Assembly: GCA_031406575.1 (NCBI GenBank)
Contig: JANOHP010000181.1
Coordinates: 1-64,000, forward strand
Origin: Ga0077555 sp031406575
GTDB lineage: Bacteria > Pseudomonadota > Alphaproteobacteria > Rhizobiales > Hyphomicrobiaceae
DNA: 64,000 bases
Direction: 5' to 3'
This document shows, in pieces, positions 1 through 9,298 of this stretch; within the stretch, counting starts at the first letter, position 1, and every line of letters begins with the position of its first letter. The notes below the pieces were generated by a model. It was not told where the DNA came from and ran no database searches. It worked only from the letters and a program-made list of their open reading frames with translations. The translations under genes were made by a program, and so were the position numbers.

Positions 1-449
1 GTGTTCTTGAAGATGCGGTCGCGGCTGCCCTCGAGGTAGGGCTTTTCCCAGGCGTGCTTGAAGGTCTTCTGGCGTTCGAGCATCGGGTAGAGACCGAAGT
101 TCATGGAGCCCATGTTGAGCGAGGCGACCTCGGGCTTGAACACGGCGCAGGGTTTGAGACGCTCCTCGATCGACATGGTCGGCGCGCCGCCGGTCGTGAT
201 GTTGATGACGCACGAGGAGCGCTGTTTGATCACCTTGAGAAAGGGGGCGAAGGCTTCGGGGCTCTGGTCGGGAAAACCATCTGCGGGTTTGCGCGCGTGC
301 ACATGCACCAGCGCCGCGCCGGCTTCGGCGGCCCCGATGGCGGCGTCGGCGATCTCCTCGGCTGTGATCGGCAGATGCGGGGACATGGACGGGGTGTGAA
401 TCGAGCCCGTCACCGCGCAGGTAATCATGACTTTGCGTTTTTTGGCCAT
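1..449 (-). CDS. BKACE family (DUF849) beta-keto acid cleavage enzyme, partial
   Basis: The gene is cut by the left edge; the N-terminal 149 residues are visible. They match the BKACE family (DUF849; founder Kce, 3-keto-5-aminohexanoate cleavage enzyme), zinc-dependent TIM-barrel enzymes that react a beta-keto acid with acetyl-CoA to give acetoacetate and a new CoA ester. The metal-binding H-V-H pair sits at residues 49-51, inside the family motif HVHAR, after a first strand that begins MITCAVTGS. The ATG at 449 is preceded by AGGAG at suitable spacing. It is divergent from the PhyH-type gene and shares a 148-bp spacer with it. The substrate cannot be told from the sequence. Confidence 0.88.
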   Translation of the reverse strand, partial: MAKKRKVMITCAVTGSIHTPSMSPHLPITAEEIADAAIGAAEAGAALVHVHARKPADGFPDQSPEAFAPFLKVIKQRSSCVINITTGGAPTMSIEERLKPCAVFKPEVASLNMGSMNFGLYPMLERQKTFKHAWEKPYLEGSRDRIFKN

Positions 450-597
450 TGGGGTCTCTTCTCCTGGTGCTCGCGTCCGAATGTCACGATCGGTGTCGAC
501 CGACGCCTCATCTCAACCGGGGACCGGGGGCGACGCAATTGCCAATTTGCCGAGGCCATGGTTTTTGTTGCCAGCGGCACCCACTTGGGAGGACGTC

Positions 598-1407
598 ATG
601 CAGGTCGACGGGTTGATTACGGACACGATCGTTCGAGACTACCAGAGGGACGGCGCGGTGCTGATTCCTGGGCTGATGCGCGATCACGTGGCGGCGCTGT
701 CGGAGGCAGTCGAAGAGAACATGGCGGCGCCGAGCCCGTTCGAGCGCAGCTATAGGCCCACCGATGGTACAGCGATGTTCTTCCAAGATTACTGCAACTG
801 GCAACGGATTTCTGGTTTTCGCGAGGTGATGTTCGAGGGGCCGATGGCGCAGGCCGCAGCCCGGTTGATGGGTTCGCACACGGCACGCATTTTCCACGAG
901 CACGTGCTCGTCAAGGAACCCGGCAACAGTATGAAAACGCCCTGGCACCAGGATCAGCCGTATTATCTGGTCGAAGGGCGGCAATCCGTGAGTTTCTGGG
1001 TGCCGCTCGATCCCATTTCGCGCGAGATCTCCGTCGAATACGTGGCGGGATCGCATGCATGGGGTCGCGATTTCAGACCCCAACGCTTCGATGGCTCAGC
1101 GCTCTATGCGGGCGACGATGCGGAAGCCGTGCCCGACGTCGAGAACGCGCGCGACAAATTCCGCATTCTGGGGTGGGCGATGCAGCCCGGCGATGCTGTC
1201 GCCTTCGATTTTCGCTGCCTGCACGGGGCGCCGGCCAACTCCACGACCAACCGTCGACGTGCGGTGTCCTTCCGCTGGGTCGGCGACGATGCCCGTTTCG
1301 CGAAACGCAAGGGCCGCACCTCGCCCCCCTTCCCGCATCTGACGTTCGAAGACGGTGCGCCGTTCGAGGGACCGGATTTCCCGCTCGTGTGGCCGCGGGG
1401 TGGGTGA
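598..1407 (+). CDS. Phytanoyl-CoA dioxygenase (PhyH) family protein
   Basis: A 269-residue Fe(II)/2-oxoglutarate dioxygenase of the PhyH family. The iron-binding triad is visible as H117-x-D119 (in WHQDQPYY) and the distal H209 (in CLHGAP), followed by an arginine-rich strand near 220-228 that would hold 2-oxoglutarate. An upstream in-frame extension exists, but the ATG at 598 has GGAGG just before it and begins where the family similarity begins. The family hydroxylates acyl-CoAs, ectoine, antibiotics and many other small molecules, so the substrate is open. It ends 34 bp before the convergent dehydrogenase gene. Its divergent neighbour encodes a BKACE enzyme, which may suggest a shared catabolic context. 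Confidence 0.88.
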   Translation: MQVDGLITDTIVRDYQRDGAVLIPGLMRDHVAALSEAVEENMAAPSPFERSYRPTDGTAMFFQDYCNWQRISGFREVMFEGPMAQAAARLMGSHTARIFHEHVLVKEPGNSMKTPWHQDQPYYLVEGRQSVSFWVPLDPISREISVEYVAGSHAWGRDFRPQRFDGSALYAGDDAEAVPDVENARDKFRILGWAMQPGDAVAFDFRCLHGAPANSTTNRRRAVSFRWVGDDARFAKRKGRTSPPFPHLTFEDGAPFEGPDFPLVWPRGG

Positions 1408-1441
1408 GGGTTATCGAGCGGCTTTCAAAAGCCGCTCAAGA

Positions 1442-2380
1442 TCAATCCTGATACCCCGGCTGCGCCCGCTTGTGGGCCTGCAGAGCGGCGAGGCGATCGT
1501 TGCGCCAGCGGCTTTTGGCGGCAATGGCGTCGGCCGACGGGGTCGTGCCCCAGCTGGCCATGACCTTGGCGACGTTTTCTGGCCCCAGAACATCGGGAGA
1601 ATAGGGGCGCGAGGCGAGTTCGGCCCAAGATTCGCCGAAACGCGCGCAATAATCGGGGATACCACCCGGTGCATTCAATTCGATCGTCTCGAAGGGGCCC
1701 ATGAAGCTCCACCGCAAACCCAGGCCGTGCGCAATCGTCTTGTCGAGGTCTTCGGCCGAGCAATAGCCCTCGGCGACGAGGCGAAAGGCTTCGGCCAGCA
1801 GTACGGCCTGCATCCGATTGAGAATGAAACCGTCGATTTCCTTTTTCATTTCCATCGGCACTTGCCCGACGCTCTCGTAGATGGCGCGCGCCCGCTGCAC
1901 GACGCCCGGATCGGTCCACGGTGCGGGGCACAGCTCAACGACTGGCACCACATGAGGCGGATTGACGGGGTGAGCGATGAGGCAGCGATGCCGCGTCTTC
2001 AAGCTTTGCGTGAAGCGTGACGCCACGATGGCCGAGGACGACGATGCGATGATCGCATCGCCAGGGGTGGCGGCATCGAGCCGCTGCCAGATGGCAACTT
2101 TCGCCTCGATGGTTTCTGGCCCCGACTCCTGCACGAGATCGACGCCGGTCACCGCGTCCTCGAGCGTCGCGACGGGGATGATGCGTTTGGCCGCCGCGTC
2201 CGGGTCGGACACGAGACCGTGGCGGGCGAGATCGTGCAGACTTTCGGCGACGAGGCGCGGGGCATTGGCCGTGGCCTCGGGGCTGGCATCCCAGGCTTTC
2301 ACGGTCCATCCCGCGCGCGAGAAAACATTGGCCCAAGCGCGGCCAATGAGCCCCACTCCGACGAGGCCGACGGTCGGCAT
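1442..2380 (-). CDS. 3-hydroxyacyl-CoA dehydrogenase family protein (L-gulonate dehydrogenase/lambda-crystallin-like)
   Basis: A 312-residue NAD-dependent dehydrogenase. The N-terminus carries the Rossmann motif GVGLIGRAW (residues 5-13) and the conserved AHPVNPPH segment typical of the 3-hydroxyacyl-CoA dehydrogenase superfamily; the C-terminal part is the helical dimerisation domain. The short length and single C-terminal domain resemble lambda-crystallin/L-gulonate 3-dehydrogenase and carnitine dehydrogenases more than beta-oxidation FadB. The ATG at 2380 is preceded by GGAGGA at 5 nt; an ATG 12 codons upstream has no such site. The substrate is not determined. Confidence 0.87.
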   Translation of the reverse strand: MPTVGLVGVGLIGRAWANVFSRAGWTVKAWDASPEATANAPRLVAESLHDLARHGLVSDPDAAAKRIIPVATLEDAVTGVDLVQESGPETIEAKVAIWQRLDAATPGDAIIASSSSAIVASRFTQSLKTRHRCLIAHPVNPPHVVPVVELCPAPWTDPGVVQRARAIYESVGQVPMEMKKEIDGFILNRMQAVLLAEAFRLVAEGYCSAEDLDKTIAHGLGLRWSFMGPFETIELNAPGGIPDYCARFGESWAELASRPYSPDVLGPENVAKVMASWGTTPSADAIAAKSRWRNDRLAALQAHKRAQPGYQD

Positions 2381-2487
2381 GCAGTCCTCCATGGATCGAG
2401 CCCGATGCGCGGGCATTCAGTCTGGGAGAACTTATCCTGCGGAAGACCGCGTCTGTCACGCCCCACGGTGACGCCCGACAGTCATTC

Positions 2488-2925
2488 TTACTTACAGATG
2501 AGCACGGGAATAGGGCTGTGCGTCACCACGCGATTGGCCTGGCTGCCGATCAGCAGACGCGCAATGCCGCGGCGGCCGTGCGACGCCATGATGATGAGAT
2601 CACAGCCTTTGTCTTTGGCTGTTTCAAGAATGCCGTCCGCGGGATAGCGGTCCTTGACATGGAGAACGTCGCAGTCGGTCCCCGATGTCTTGGCCTGCAG
2701 TTTCGCCGCATCGAGGATCTTCGTCGCATGTTCGGTGACGCCCTCGTCGTAGTCGTCGACGGGGATCGTCATGCCGATTTCTCCAGGCGCGACCATCGTC
2801 CAGGGCTCGGTGACGGTCATGATCATCACTTTGGCGCCCAGCGTCTTGCCCAACGCGAGGCCCTGCTCGACGGCCTTGGCGGCAAGTTCCGATCCATCGG
2901 TGGCGACGAGAAGATGTTTGTACAT
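2488..2925 (-). CDS. Universal stress protein, UspA family
   Basis: A single-domain 145-residue Usp protein. It opens with the strand YKHLLVATDGS and ends with the ATP-binding signature G-x2-G-x9-GS (in ASHGRRGIARLLIGSQAN), so it belongs to the ATP-binding subgroup. Such proteins are cytoplasmic dimers induced by stress or oxygen limitation. About 60-75 bp upstream of the start is a sequence, TTGAT-N4-GTCAT, that partly matches an FNR/FixK box. The gene is divergent from a small conserved-looking gene at 3199. Confidence 0.93.
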   Translation of the reverse strand: MYKHLLVATDGSELAAKAVEQGLALGKTLGAKVMIMTVTEPWTMVAPGEIGMTIPVDDYDEGVTEHATKILDAAKLQAKTSGTDCDVLHVKDRYPADGILETAKDKGCDLIIMASHGRRGIARLLIGSQANRVVTHSPIPVLICK

Positions 2926-2986
2926 GAGCTGTGTCCTTCAATGGCCTTCGATCGACGCAACCTTGCCCGATTGGCCCTTGGGCGAC

Positions 2987-3000
2987 ATGACGAGGATCAA
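2987..3000 (-). promoter_or_regulatory. Weak FNR/FixK-like box upstream of the Usp gene
   Basis: On the minus strand the sequence reads TTGAT-CCTC-GTCAT. The FNR/FixK consensus is TTGAT-N4-ATCAA with G tolerated at the first position of the right half, so the right half has one clear mismatch at its last base. It lies about 62 bp upstream of the Usp start codon, a usual activator position. Usp genes are often FixK targets in rhizobia, but one imperfect site is weak evidence. Confidence 0.25.
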
Positions 3001-3198
3001 ATGCCGCCTCAGTGGTGCGCGTTATGAGCAGTGAGCCCCCCGGGCAGGGAAATTTGATCCTGTCGTGGACGCGCAACCAGGCACTGCAGTGGAACTGGGG
3101 TTCCTCTTGCAAAATTCACGACCGAATACGACGTCACAGAGATGTTCCGACAGGCATCGCGCCTGAATACCCTGCTCCATTCAGGTAAGGAGTGCCCC

Positions 3199-3474
3199 AT
3201 GATCAGCCTGGAAGATTGCATTGCCATGTGTGGCCTCGATCAGGACCAGGTGCTGGCCATCGCCGAACATGAACATGTGCCGGAAATCGTCGCAGCGGGC
3301 TTGGCCCAGTACATGCTGCGGTCAGAGCACGGGTCCGCCGCGATCCGCGACATGATCGTCGACGATGTGCGGCAGGCCCAGCATCGGGCCGACAAACAGC
3401 ATGTGCAGCACCTGCTCCATGTGCTGCACCATTATTTGCGCGATCACCCCGAGGCGCGACCCGTCAAAACCTGA
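3199..3474 (+). CDS. Small conserved-type hypothetical protein, His-rich C-terminus
   Basis: A 91-residue soluble protein with no domain that I can name. It starts MISLEDCIAMCGLDQDQV, is mostly predicted helical, and carries a histidine-rich C-terminal helix (residues about 69-83, HVQHLLHVLHHYL), which could bind metal or form a coiled coil. The ATG at 3199 has AAGGAG 7 nt upstream; an in-frame ATG 19 codons earlier has no site. It is divergent from the Usp gene with a 273-bp spacer. Small proteins of this look are common in Rhizobiales genomes, but the function is unknown. Confidence 0.75.
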   Translation: MISLEDCIAMCGLDQDQVLAIAEHEHVPEIVAAGLAQYMLRSEHGSAAIRDMIVDDVRQAQHRADKQHVQHLLHVLHHYLRDHPEARPVKT

Positions 3475-3519
3475 ACGTTGGACATCAACGCGGCGTCTGT
3501 CGCGTGCGGTGATCCCCGG

Positions 3520-5604
3520 TCAGGCGGCGGCTCTGATCCAGACGTGGTTGTCGTGGAAGGCGACTCCCCCGAACGGCGCGATGCGCTCTGCACTCGTCAG
3601 AGTGTTCAAGCCAGCTCCCCCCTCGAACACCTCGTTGGGCGGGATCGATTCGACGATGACGACGCCACGTTGGATGCCGGCGAACGCCTCCGCCTGTAGA
3701 CCGATCTCTCCGCGTGTGTTCCCTATGCGGATGCGTTGACCGTCGGCAAGGCCGAGGGCTGCCAAATCTTCGGGATGGATTTTGGCGCGCGGCGTACCTT
3801 CGCGGCTGCGGCTCGATGGGCTCTCGTTGAAGGTCGAATTGAGGTAGCTGCGCGAGGGACTGGTGGCGAGCCGGAAAGGATGGTCCGTGTCGGCGTTTTC
3901 GATCACGTCCCAGTGATCAGGAAGTGACGGCACGGTATGCCCAATGCCCCAATCGTGTTTGCGGCCGGCGGGAACCGTGGGCCAATCGGGCTTGAAGCGG
4001 AACTTTCCGTCGGGATAGGCGAAACCATTTGTATAGTGCGACGTCTCGAAATCAGGCTGGCAATCGATCCAGCGGTTGTCCTCGAGCGCCTCCAGCGTGC
4101 CCCAACCCGATTTCTGCAACGTCCAGTCGATCAATTCGCGGGCGGTCATCTCGAAGCCGGGGTGACTTGCGCCGAGCCGCTCAGCCAGCGCGCAATGCAC
4201 CTCGTGGTTCGATCGGCATTCGCCCGGCGCCGGGATGAGTTTCGGCCCCAGTATAATGTGTTGGTGCCCGCCGCCTTGATAGATGTCGTCGTGCTCGAGG
4301 AACATGGTTGCGGGCAGCACGACGTCGGCCATTTTCGCAGTTGCGGTCATGAACTGCTCGTGCACGCAGGTGAACAGATCCGCGCGCGCGAAGCCCCGCC
4401 GCACCACGTTCTGGTCGGGCGCCACCTGCATGGGGTTCATGTTCTGTATAAAGAGCCCCGTGACGGGGGGGCCGTCACCCAGATCGCTTTTGTCACCCGT
4501 CAACACCGCACCGATGCGGCTCATGTCGAGCATGCGGATCGAGGGTTCGAGCGCATCGAGCCCCTCGATCATCGATTTGTCCCAATGGAAGATCGCGCCG
4601 TTGTTGTGGAAGGCGCCGCCGCCTTCGTGTCGCCACGCGCCCGTCACCGAGGCGATGCAGGAAGCGGCGTGCATGTTGTGGGCGCCGTTGCGCTGGCGGG
4701 AAAAGCCGTAGCCCAGGCGCAGATAAGTCTTGGGTGTCGTGCCGATCATGCGGGCGAACGTTTCGATCTCCTCGACCGTGAGGCCCGTGATCGCCGACGC
4801 CCACTGCGGCGTGCGCGATTGGAGATGCACCTCGAGCTCGCGAGGGCAGTCGGTGTACTGCTCGAGATAGGGCCAATCCGCGTAGCCGTCGCGAAACAGG
4901 ATGTGCATGACGGCGCAGGCCAGTGCCCCGTCGGTGCCGGGTTTCAGGCACAAGGCAAGATCGGCTTGCTGCATGGTGCCGTTGCGGTAGATGTCGATGA
5001 CCACGATCTTCGCCTTGCGCTCTTTGCGGGCGCGGGTGACGTGGGTCATCACGTTGACCTGCGTATTGACCGGGTTGGTGCCCCAGATCACCACGAGGTC
5101 GGACTTGGCCATTTCGCGCGGATCGGGACCGGCGAGCTTGCCCGTGCCGGCGATGAATCCGGTCCACGCCGATGTCGTGCAGATCGAGGAGAACTGCTGG
5201 GAGTAGCGCTTCGTGTGCCGTAGGCGCTGGATGCCGTCGCGCATCACGAGGCCCATGGTGCCGGCGAAGTAATAGGGCCACAGCGCCTCCGAACCGAGCG
5301 TGCGTTCGGCTTTCAGGAAGGCTTCGGCGGTGATGTCGAGAGCATCGTCCCAGGAGCAGCGCTCGAATTGACCCGAACCTTTGGGGCCGGTGCGGCGCAG
5401 GGGATGCAGCAAGCGATCGGGATGATGCACCCGCTCGGCATACCGGGCCACTTTGCTGCAGATGACGCCGGCGGTATAGGTGTTGTCCTCGGCGCCGTGC
5501 ACGCGGCCGATGCGACCACCGTCCAGTAATTGGACTTCCAGCGCGCAGGTCGAGGGGCAGTCATGGGGGCACGCCGTTCGGCCCAGGTTCAGGTGCTTTT
5601 GCAT
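3520..5604 (-). CDS. Molybdopterin-dependent oxidoreductase, DMSO reductase superfamily
   Basis: A 694-residue molybdenum/tungsten bis-MGD enzyme. The N-terminal [4Fe-4S] site is complete: C12-x3-C16-x3-C20 and C49 (in GVICSKV). The later blocks VIWGTNPVNTQVN, LFIQNMNPMQVAPDQ and the C-terminal molydopterin-binding part are all present. There is no Tat signal, so the enzyme should be cytoplasmic. It has no electron-transfer or membrane subunit beside it, which fits the single-subunit group near biotin sulfoxide or thiosulfate-type reductases, but the substrate cannot be assigned. The ATG at 5604 has GGAG 8 nt upstream. It is convergent with the small gene ending at 3474, only 45 bp away. Confidence 0.9.
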   Translation of the reverse strand: MQKHLNLGRTACPHDCPSTCALEVQLLDGGRIGRVHGAEDNTYTAGVICSKVARYAERVHHPDRLLHPLRRTGPKGSGQFERCSWDDALDITAEAFLKAERTLGSEALWPYYFAGTMGLVMRDGIQRLRHTKRYSQQFSSICTTSAWTGFIAGTGKLAGPDPREMAKSDLVVIWGTNPVNTQVNVMTHVTRARKERKAKIVVIDIYRNGTMQQADLALCLKPGTDGALACAVMHILFRDGYADWPYLEQYTDCPRELEVHLQSRTPQWASAITGLTVEEIETFARMIGTTPKTYLRLGYGFSRQRNGAHNMHAASCIASVTGAWRHEGGGAFHNNGAIFHWDKSMIEGLDALEPSIRMLDMSRIGAVLTGDKSDLGDGPPVTGLFIQNMNPMQVAPDQNVVRRGFARADLFTCVHEQFMTATAKMADVVLPATMFLEHDDIYQGGGHQHIILGPKLIPAPGECRSNHEVHCALAERLGASHPGFEMTARELIDWTLQKSGWGTLEALEDNRWIDCQPDFETSHYTNGFAYPDGKFRFKPDWPTVPAGRKHDWGIGHTVPSLPDHWDVIENADTDHPFRLATSPSRSYLNSTFNESPSSRSREGTPRAKIHPEDLAALGLADGQRIRIGNTRGEIGLQAEAFAGIQRGVVIVESIPPNEVFEGGAGLNTLTSAERIAPFGGVAFHDNHVWIRAAA

Positions 5605-5795
5605 CCGGCGCGCTCCGTGGTTGGTTGCGCGGGAACGTTAGTCCAGTTCGCAAATGTAGGATAGTCGGCGCCTTCGGCAGGGTGAGCACACCGTTGAACC
5701 CATCCCCCTTGTCAAAGCGCCTGAATATGCCGACTTGACACAGTCAGGGCGCTTGACTGCTGTGCCGCGGGCAGGACTTTGGAGGTCACAACTCG

Positions 5796-6047
5796 ATGAT
5801 AAAAGCCATCCTCGCAACGACCCTTGTCTTGGCCAGCTTGTCAGCGACCACGAAATCCGCCGACGCGTGCAGCATCAGGGGCAATTGGTGCAGCTATCCG
5901 CTCTGGGCCGCCAATGCGTTCGAAGACCCATTCGACCGGGTCAATCCGCGCACACGCCCAATCTTGTTGTCCGACGAGCCTCGCCCGGTCGCGCGCAAAT
6001 ATAATGAGCGGCGGCGCGTCGTGCGGCGGGACCGACCCGCTCGCTGA
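5796..6047 (+). CDS. Small secreted hypothetical protein
   Basis: An 83-residue protein with a clear Sec signal peptide: MIK, then a hydrophobic stretch (AILATTLVLASLSAT) and a likely cleavage site after SADA near residue 24. The mature part has two cysteines (CSIRGNWC), which could form a disulphide, and an arginine-rich tail. GGAGG lies 9 nt before the ATG. No family is recognised; similar short secreted proteins are common in Bradyrhizobium-like genomes. The spacer before it (5605-5795) contains TTGACA at 5735, but no convincing -10 box. Confidence 0.7.
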   Translation: MIKAILATTLVLASLSATTKSADACSIRGNWCSYPLWAANAFEDPFDRVNPRTRPILLSDEPRPVARKYNERRRVVRRDRPAR

Positions 6048-6107
6048 GGGCAGGCATGAGCGAAACGAACGCTCCGGGCGCACACGGGATGACCGCGCTC
6101 TGCGCCG

Positions 6108-6461
6108 TCACTGGGAGGGGGTCGTCGTCTGCGCTTCGACCCATGCGAGGAATGGCTCCGATCCCCCGCTGACGGGCAACACCACGACAGCGGGCGTGTC
6201 GTAGGAATGCAGTCGCGTGATTTCGGCGACGAGGGTGGCGGTGAGGGAGGCCCGGGTTTTGGCAATCATCACACACTCGGCTTCACGCTGGCGCTGGCCC
6301 TGCCATATATAGAGTAACGTCATCGCGGGTAGGATGTTGACGCACGCCACGATTCCACGATCGACCAGATCGCCACCGACCCGCTCCGCTTCGTCCTGCG
6401 AGGGAAAGGTCGCATAAACCAAAACGACTTCTCCACTTCTCGACTTGTGATTTGCGGACAC
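6108..6461 (-). CDS. cutA: Divalent-cation tolerance protein CutA
   Basis: A 117-residue CutA1 protein, a trimeric cytoplasmic PII-like fold implicated in copper tolerance. Recognisable blocks are VVLVYATFPSQDEAER, GIVACVNILP, LYIWQG and the C-terminal HSYDTPAVVVLPV. I place the start at a GTG (6461), because AGGAGG lies 9 nt before it and the family similarity begins just after; the reading frame continues upstream without homology. It is divergent from nadK with a 75-bp spacer that must hold both promoters. Confidence 0.93.
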   Translation of the reverse strand: MSANHKSRSGEVVLVYATFPSQDEAERVGGDLVDRGIVACVNILPAMTLLYIWQGQRQREAECVMIAKTRASLTATLVAEITRLHSYDTPAVVVLPVSGGSEPFLAWVEAQTTTPSQ

Positions 6462-6536
6462 GCGAGCGAGCCTCCTGTAATAAGGTGTTGGTTGCCGGGA
6501 CTCCCGGCAGATGCCGGGACAGCGAGATCTTCGAGA

Positions 6537-7319
6537 ATGGCAGAGCCGCACCGAAAGTTCGAGCGCGTCGCCTTCGTGGCGAGCGATGCCCCCGAAGCAC
6601 GCGTGGCCGTCGATCGGCTGGCGCGCGCCTATGGCAACGTCGAGCCCAAGACGGCCGATGTCATTGTCGCCTTGGGGGGCGATGGCTTGATGTTGCATAC
6701 GCTGCATCGCTTCATGCACGACCAGATCCCGATCTACGGCATGAACCGGGGGTCGGTCGGCTTCCTCATGAACGAATATAAAGAGGACGACCTACACGAT
6801 CGGCTCGCGCGATCGGAAATGGCGCGAGTCTATCCTCTCGCAATGACGGCGACCGATCGAGACGGCAAACAGCACGAGGCGCTCGCCATCAACGAGGTTT
6901 CCATTTTTCGCGTCACGCATCAGACGGCGAAGCTGCGCATTTCGGTGGACGGCCACGTGCGCCTGGGCGAACTCGCCTGCGACGGCATCCTGGTGGCGAC
7001 GCCTGCGGGTTCGACCGCCTACAATTTATCGGCGCACGGGCCCATCCTGCCGATCGCGGCGCCACTGTTGGCGCTGACGCCGATCAGCCCGTTTCGTCCG
7101 CGGCGGTGGCGCGGCGCGCTGCTGCCCAACAAGGCGCGGATCGTCATCGATGTGTTGGAGCCGGACAAACGCCCGGTCAGCGCGGCAGCCGACAACTTCG
7201 AGACGCGCGCGGTGGTGCGCGTCGAGGTGGCGGAGGCGCGCCACATCGCCCTCGAGATGCTGTTTGATGCCGATCACAGCCTCGAGGAGCGCATCTTGTC
7301 GGAGCAATTCACCTTCTGA
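6537..7319 (+). CDS. nadK: NAD kinase
   Basis: A 260-residue ATP/polyphosphate NAD kinase that makes NADP from NAD. The catalytic GGDG motif is at residues 47-50 (VALGGDGLML), followed by GMNRGSVGFLMN and the nucleotide-binding ATPAGSTAYNLSAHGPI block. The length fits the alphaproteobacterial form. The chosen ATG at 6537 has only a weak ribosome site but begins where the conserved protein begins. The divergent neighbour is cutA. Confidence 0.95.
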   Translation: MAEPHRKFERVAFVASDAPEARVAVDRLARAYGNVEPKTADVIVALGGDGLMLHTLHRFMHDQIPIYGMNRGSVGFLMNEYKEDDLHDRLARSEMARVYPLAMTATDRDGKQHEALAINEVSIFRVTHQTAKLRISVDGHVRLGELACDGILVATPAGSTAYNLSAHGPILPIAAPLLALTPISPFRPRRWRGALLPNKARIVIDVLEPDKRPVSAAADNFETRAVVRVEVAEARHIALEMLFDADHSLEERILSEQFTF

Positions 7320-7351
7320 GGCGCAACGCATCGTCTTTCGGGAACCCCATC

Positions 7352-8326
7352 ATGTCGAGTTTTCCTGCCAACCGTGACCTGAACGTTCTGTTCGCGCACG
7401 TGGCCTACGAGTTCGAAGAGCTGTTCACAGAGTTGGGGGCGGGCATGCGCTGTGAGGTGGTGCGGACGGCCGCTGAGCTCGAGGCGCGCATCGCCCACGC
7501 CGACGTGCTGTCGATCTCGGGCTTGTGGCGCAACGAGCTGGCGCCCAAGGCCCCGAAACTGAAACTGATCCAGTCGATCAGCGCCGGCACCGATCAATAC
7601 GATCGCGCGGTCTTGAAGGCGCACGGCATTCGGTTGGCGAGTGCGCAAGGCGTCAACGCCAATGCGGTGGCCGAACACGCCATCGCGCTCATCTTATCCT
7701 TGTCGCGTCAGCTGCATCTGCTGCGCGATGCGCAACACGAGCGCCGGTGGCGCCCGATGCAAGGCGATCGGCGCATCCGCGAGGACGAAGTGATCGGCAA
7801 GACGGTGCTGATCGTAGGCCTGGGGCGCATCGGCCAGCGCGTGGCGGCGCTGTGCAAAGCCTTCGGCATGACGGTGATCGGCACGCGGCGCGATCCGGCA
7901 TCGGGCGGGGGTGCGGCCGACGAGGTGCACGCGACGTCGGCGCTGACATCGTTGCTGCCACGGGCTGATGTCGTGGTGCTGGCGTGCGCGTTGACACCGG
8001 AAACGACCGGGCTGATCGGCGCCCCGCAACTGGCCGCGATGAAACCGACGGCCGTCCTCGTCAACGTCGCGCGGGGCAAGGTCGTCGATGAGCCGGCATT
8101 GATTGCGGCCTTGCAGGCCAAAGGCATTGCGGGTGCGGCGATCGACGTGACGGTCGAGGAACCCTTGCCGTCCACATCGCCACTGTGGACGCAGCCGCAG
8201 GTGATTGTGACGCCGCATTCGGCTGGAGAAACGGTGCGCTACGAGGATGGGGTTATTCGGCTGCTGCTCGAGAACGTCGCCCGATTGCAGCGTGGCGAGA
8301 CCCGGCTCGCCAACGAGATCGTTTGA
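7352..8326 (+). CDS. D-2-hydroxyacid dehydrogenase family protein
   Basis: A 324-residue NAD(P)-dependent D-2-hydroxyacid dehydrogenase. The cofactor motif is VGLGRIGQRVA near residues 153-163, and the later VNVARGKVVDEPAL and TPHSAGET blocks carry the catalytic Arg and His of the family. It lies 32 bp after nadK and 9 bp before the ornithine cyclodeaminase-like gene, so the three may be one transcript. The substrate could be glyoxylate, hydroxypyruvate or another 2-oxoacid. A second, distinct member of this family lies at 56536-57522. Confidence 0.9.
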   Translation: MSSFPANRDLNVLFAHVAYEFEELFTELGAGMRCEVVRTAAELEARIAHADVLSISGLWRNELAPKAPKLKLIQSISAGTDQYDRAVLKAHGIRLASAQGVNANAVAEHAIALILSLSRQLHLLRDAQHERRWRPMQGDRRIREDEVIGKTVLIVGLGRIGQRVAALCKAFGMTVIGTRRDPASGGGAADEVHATSALTSLLPRADVVVLACALTPETTGLIGAPQLAAMKPTAVLVNVARGKVVDEPALIAALQAKGIAGAAIDVTVEEPLPSTSPLWTQPQVIVTPHSAGETVRYEDGVIRLLLENVARLQRGETRLANEIV

Positions 8327-8335
8327 GGCGCCCCG

Positions 8336-9298
8336 ATGAGCCATGCGCCTGTTCGCCTTCTGTGCCTCAGTGGTGCCGAACTGCTTCGATTGATCGATCC
8401 GGCGCGGGTCATTGAAGCGCTGGCTGACGGTTTCAAAGCCTTGAGCTGCGGTGACGTGCAGGCGCCGGGACGACCGAAAATCGAGGTGCCCGGCAAGGGC
8501 CTGACACTGGCCATGCTGGCGGTGGCGCCGGGACAGCACATCACGTCGAAGGTCGTGAGCATCTTCGAAGACAATCATCGGCGTGGCCTCGCCAGTCATC
8601 AGGCACTCGTCACGGTGTTCGATGCCGACACGGGCGTGCCGCTCGCAATCATGGATGGGGCGAACTTGACGGGCGTGCGCACCGCGGCAGCCGCGATGCT
8701 CTCCGTTCGCGAGCTGGCGCGACCCGACGCGCGGATCGTCACCGTCGTTGGGGGTGGCGTACAGGCGCGCGAGCATGTGCGCCAGCTCGGCCTCGTGCGC
8801 CCCTTCGATGACATTCGCGTCTTCGCACGCACCTGTAAGGCTGCCGACGAGGTGGCGTCGGGGTCGCCCAAGGCGTGCGCCGTCGATGATTTGGCTGCGG
8901 CGGTCGCGTCGTCCGACGTCGTATGCCTCACGACCTCTTCGCCAACACCTGTGATCGAGGCCGCGTGGATCCGACCCGGCACGCATGTCACGTCCATCGG
9001 CTATGCACCACCGGGCAGCGAAGTGCCGCGTGCCCTCATCGATACAGCGACGATCTTCGTCGAGGCCAAGAGCGCGTTTCAGCCAGCCCCCGTAGGATGC
9101 GCGGAACTCGCCGGGATGGACGCCGCACGCGGGGCGGAATTGGGAGAGGTGTTGCTCGGTCGTGCACCGGGGCGAACGGGGCGTGATCAAATCACCCTCT
9201 ACAAATCCATGGGCAACGCGATGGAGGACATGATCATCGCCAACCTCGTCTATGCCGAGGCGTTGCGCGTGGGAGTGGGGCGCACCGTCGAGATCTGA
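8336..9298 (+). CDS. Ornithine cyclodeaminase/mu-crystallin family protein
   Basis: A 320-residue NAD(P)-dependent enzyme of the OCD/mu-crystallin family, which includes ornithine cyclodeaminase, ketimine reductases and alanine dehydrogenase of the archaeal type. The Rossmann motif is VVGGGVQAREH near residue 139, preceded by the diagnostic TGVRTAAAAMLSVRELA and followed by GTHVTSIGYAPPGSEVP. It is probably cotranscribed with the hydroxyacid dehydrogenase before it. Its 3' end overlaps the convergent ABC ATPase gene by 49 bp. The exact reaction is unknown. Confidence 0.88.
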   Translation: MSHAPVRLLCLSGAELLRLIDPARVIEALADGFKALSCGDVQAPGRPKIEVPGKGLTLAMLAVAPGQHITSKVVSIFEDNHRRGLASHQALVTVFDADTGVPLAIMDGANLTGVRTAAAAMLSVRELARPDARIVTVVGGGVQAREHVRQLGLVRPFDDIRVFARTCKAADEVASGSPKACAVDDLAAAVASSDVVCLTTSSPTPVIEAAWIRPGTHVTSIGYAPPGSEVPRALIDTATIFVEAKSAFQPAPVGCAELAGMDAARGAELGEVLLGRAPGRTGRDQITLYKSMGNAMEDMIIANLVYAEALRVGVGRTVEI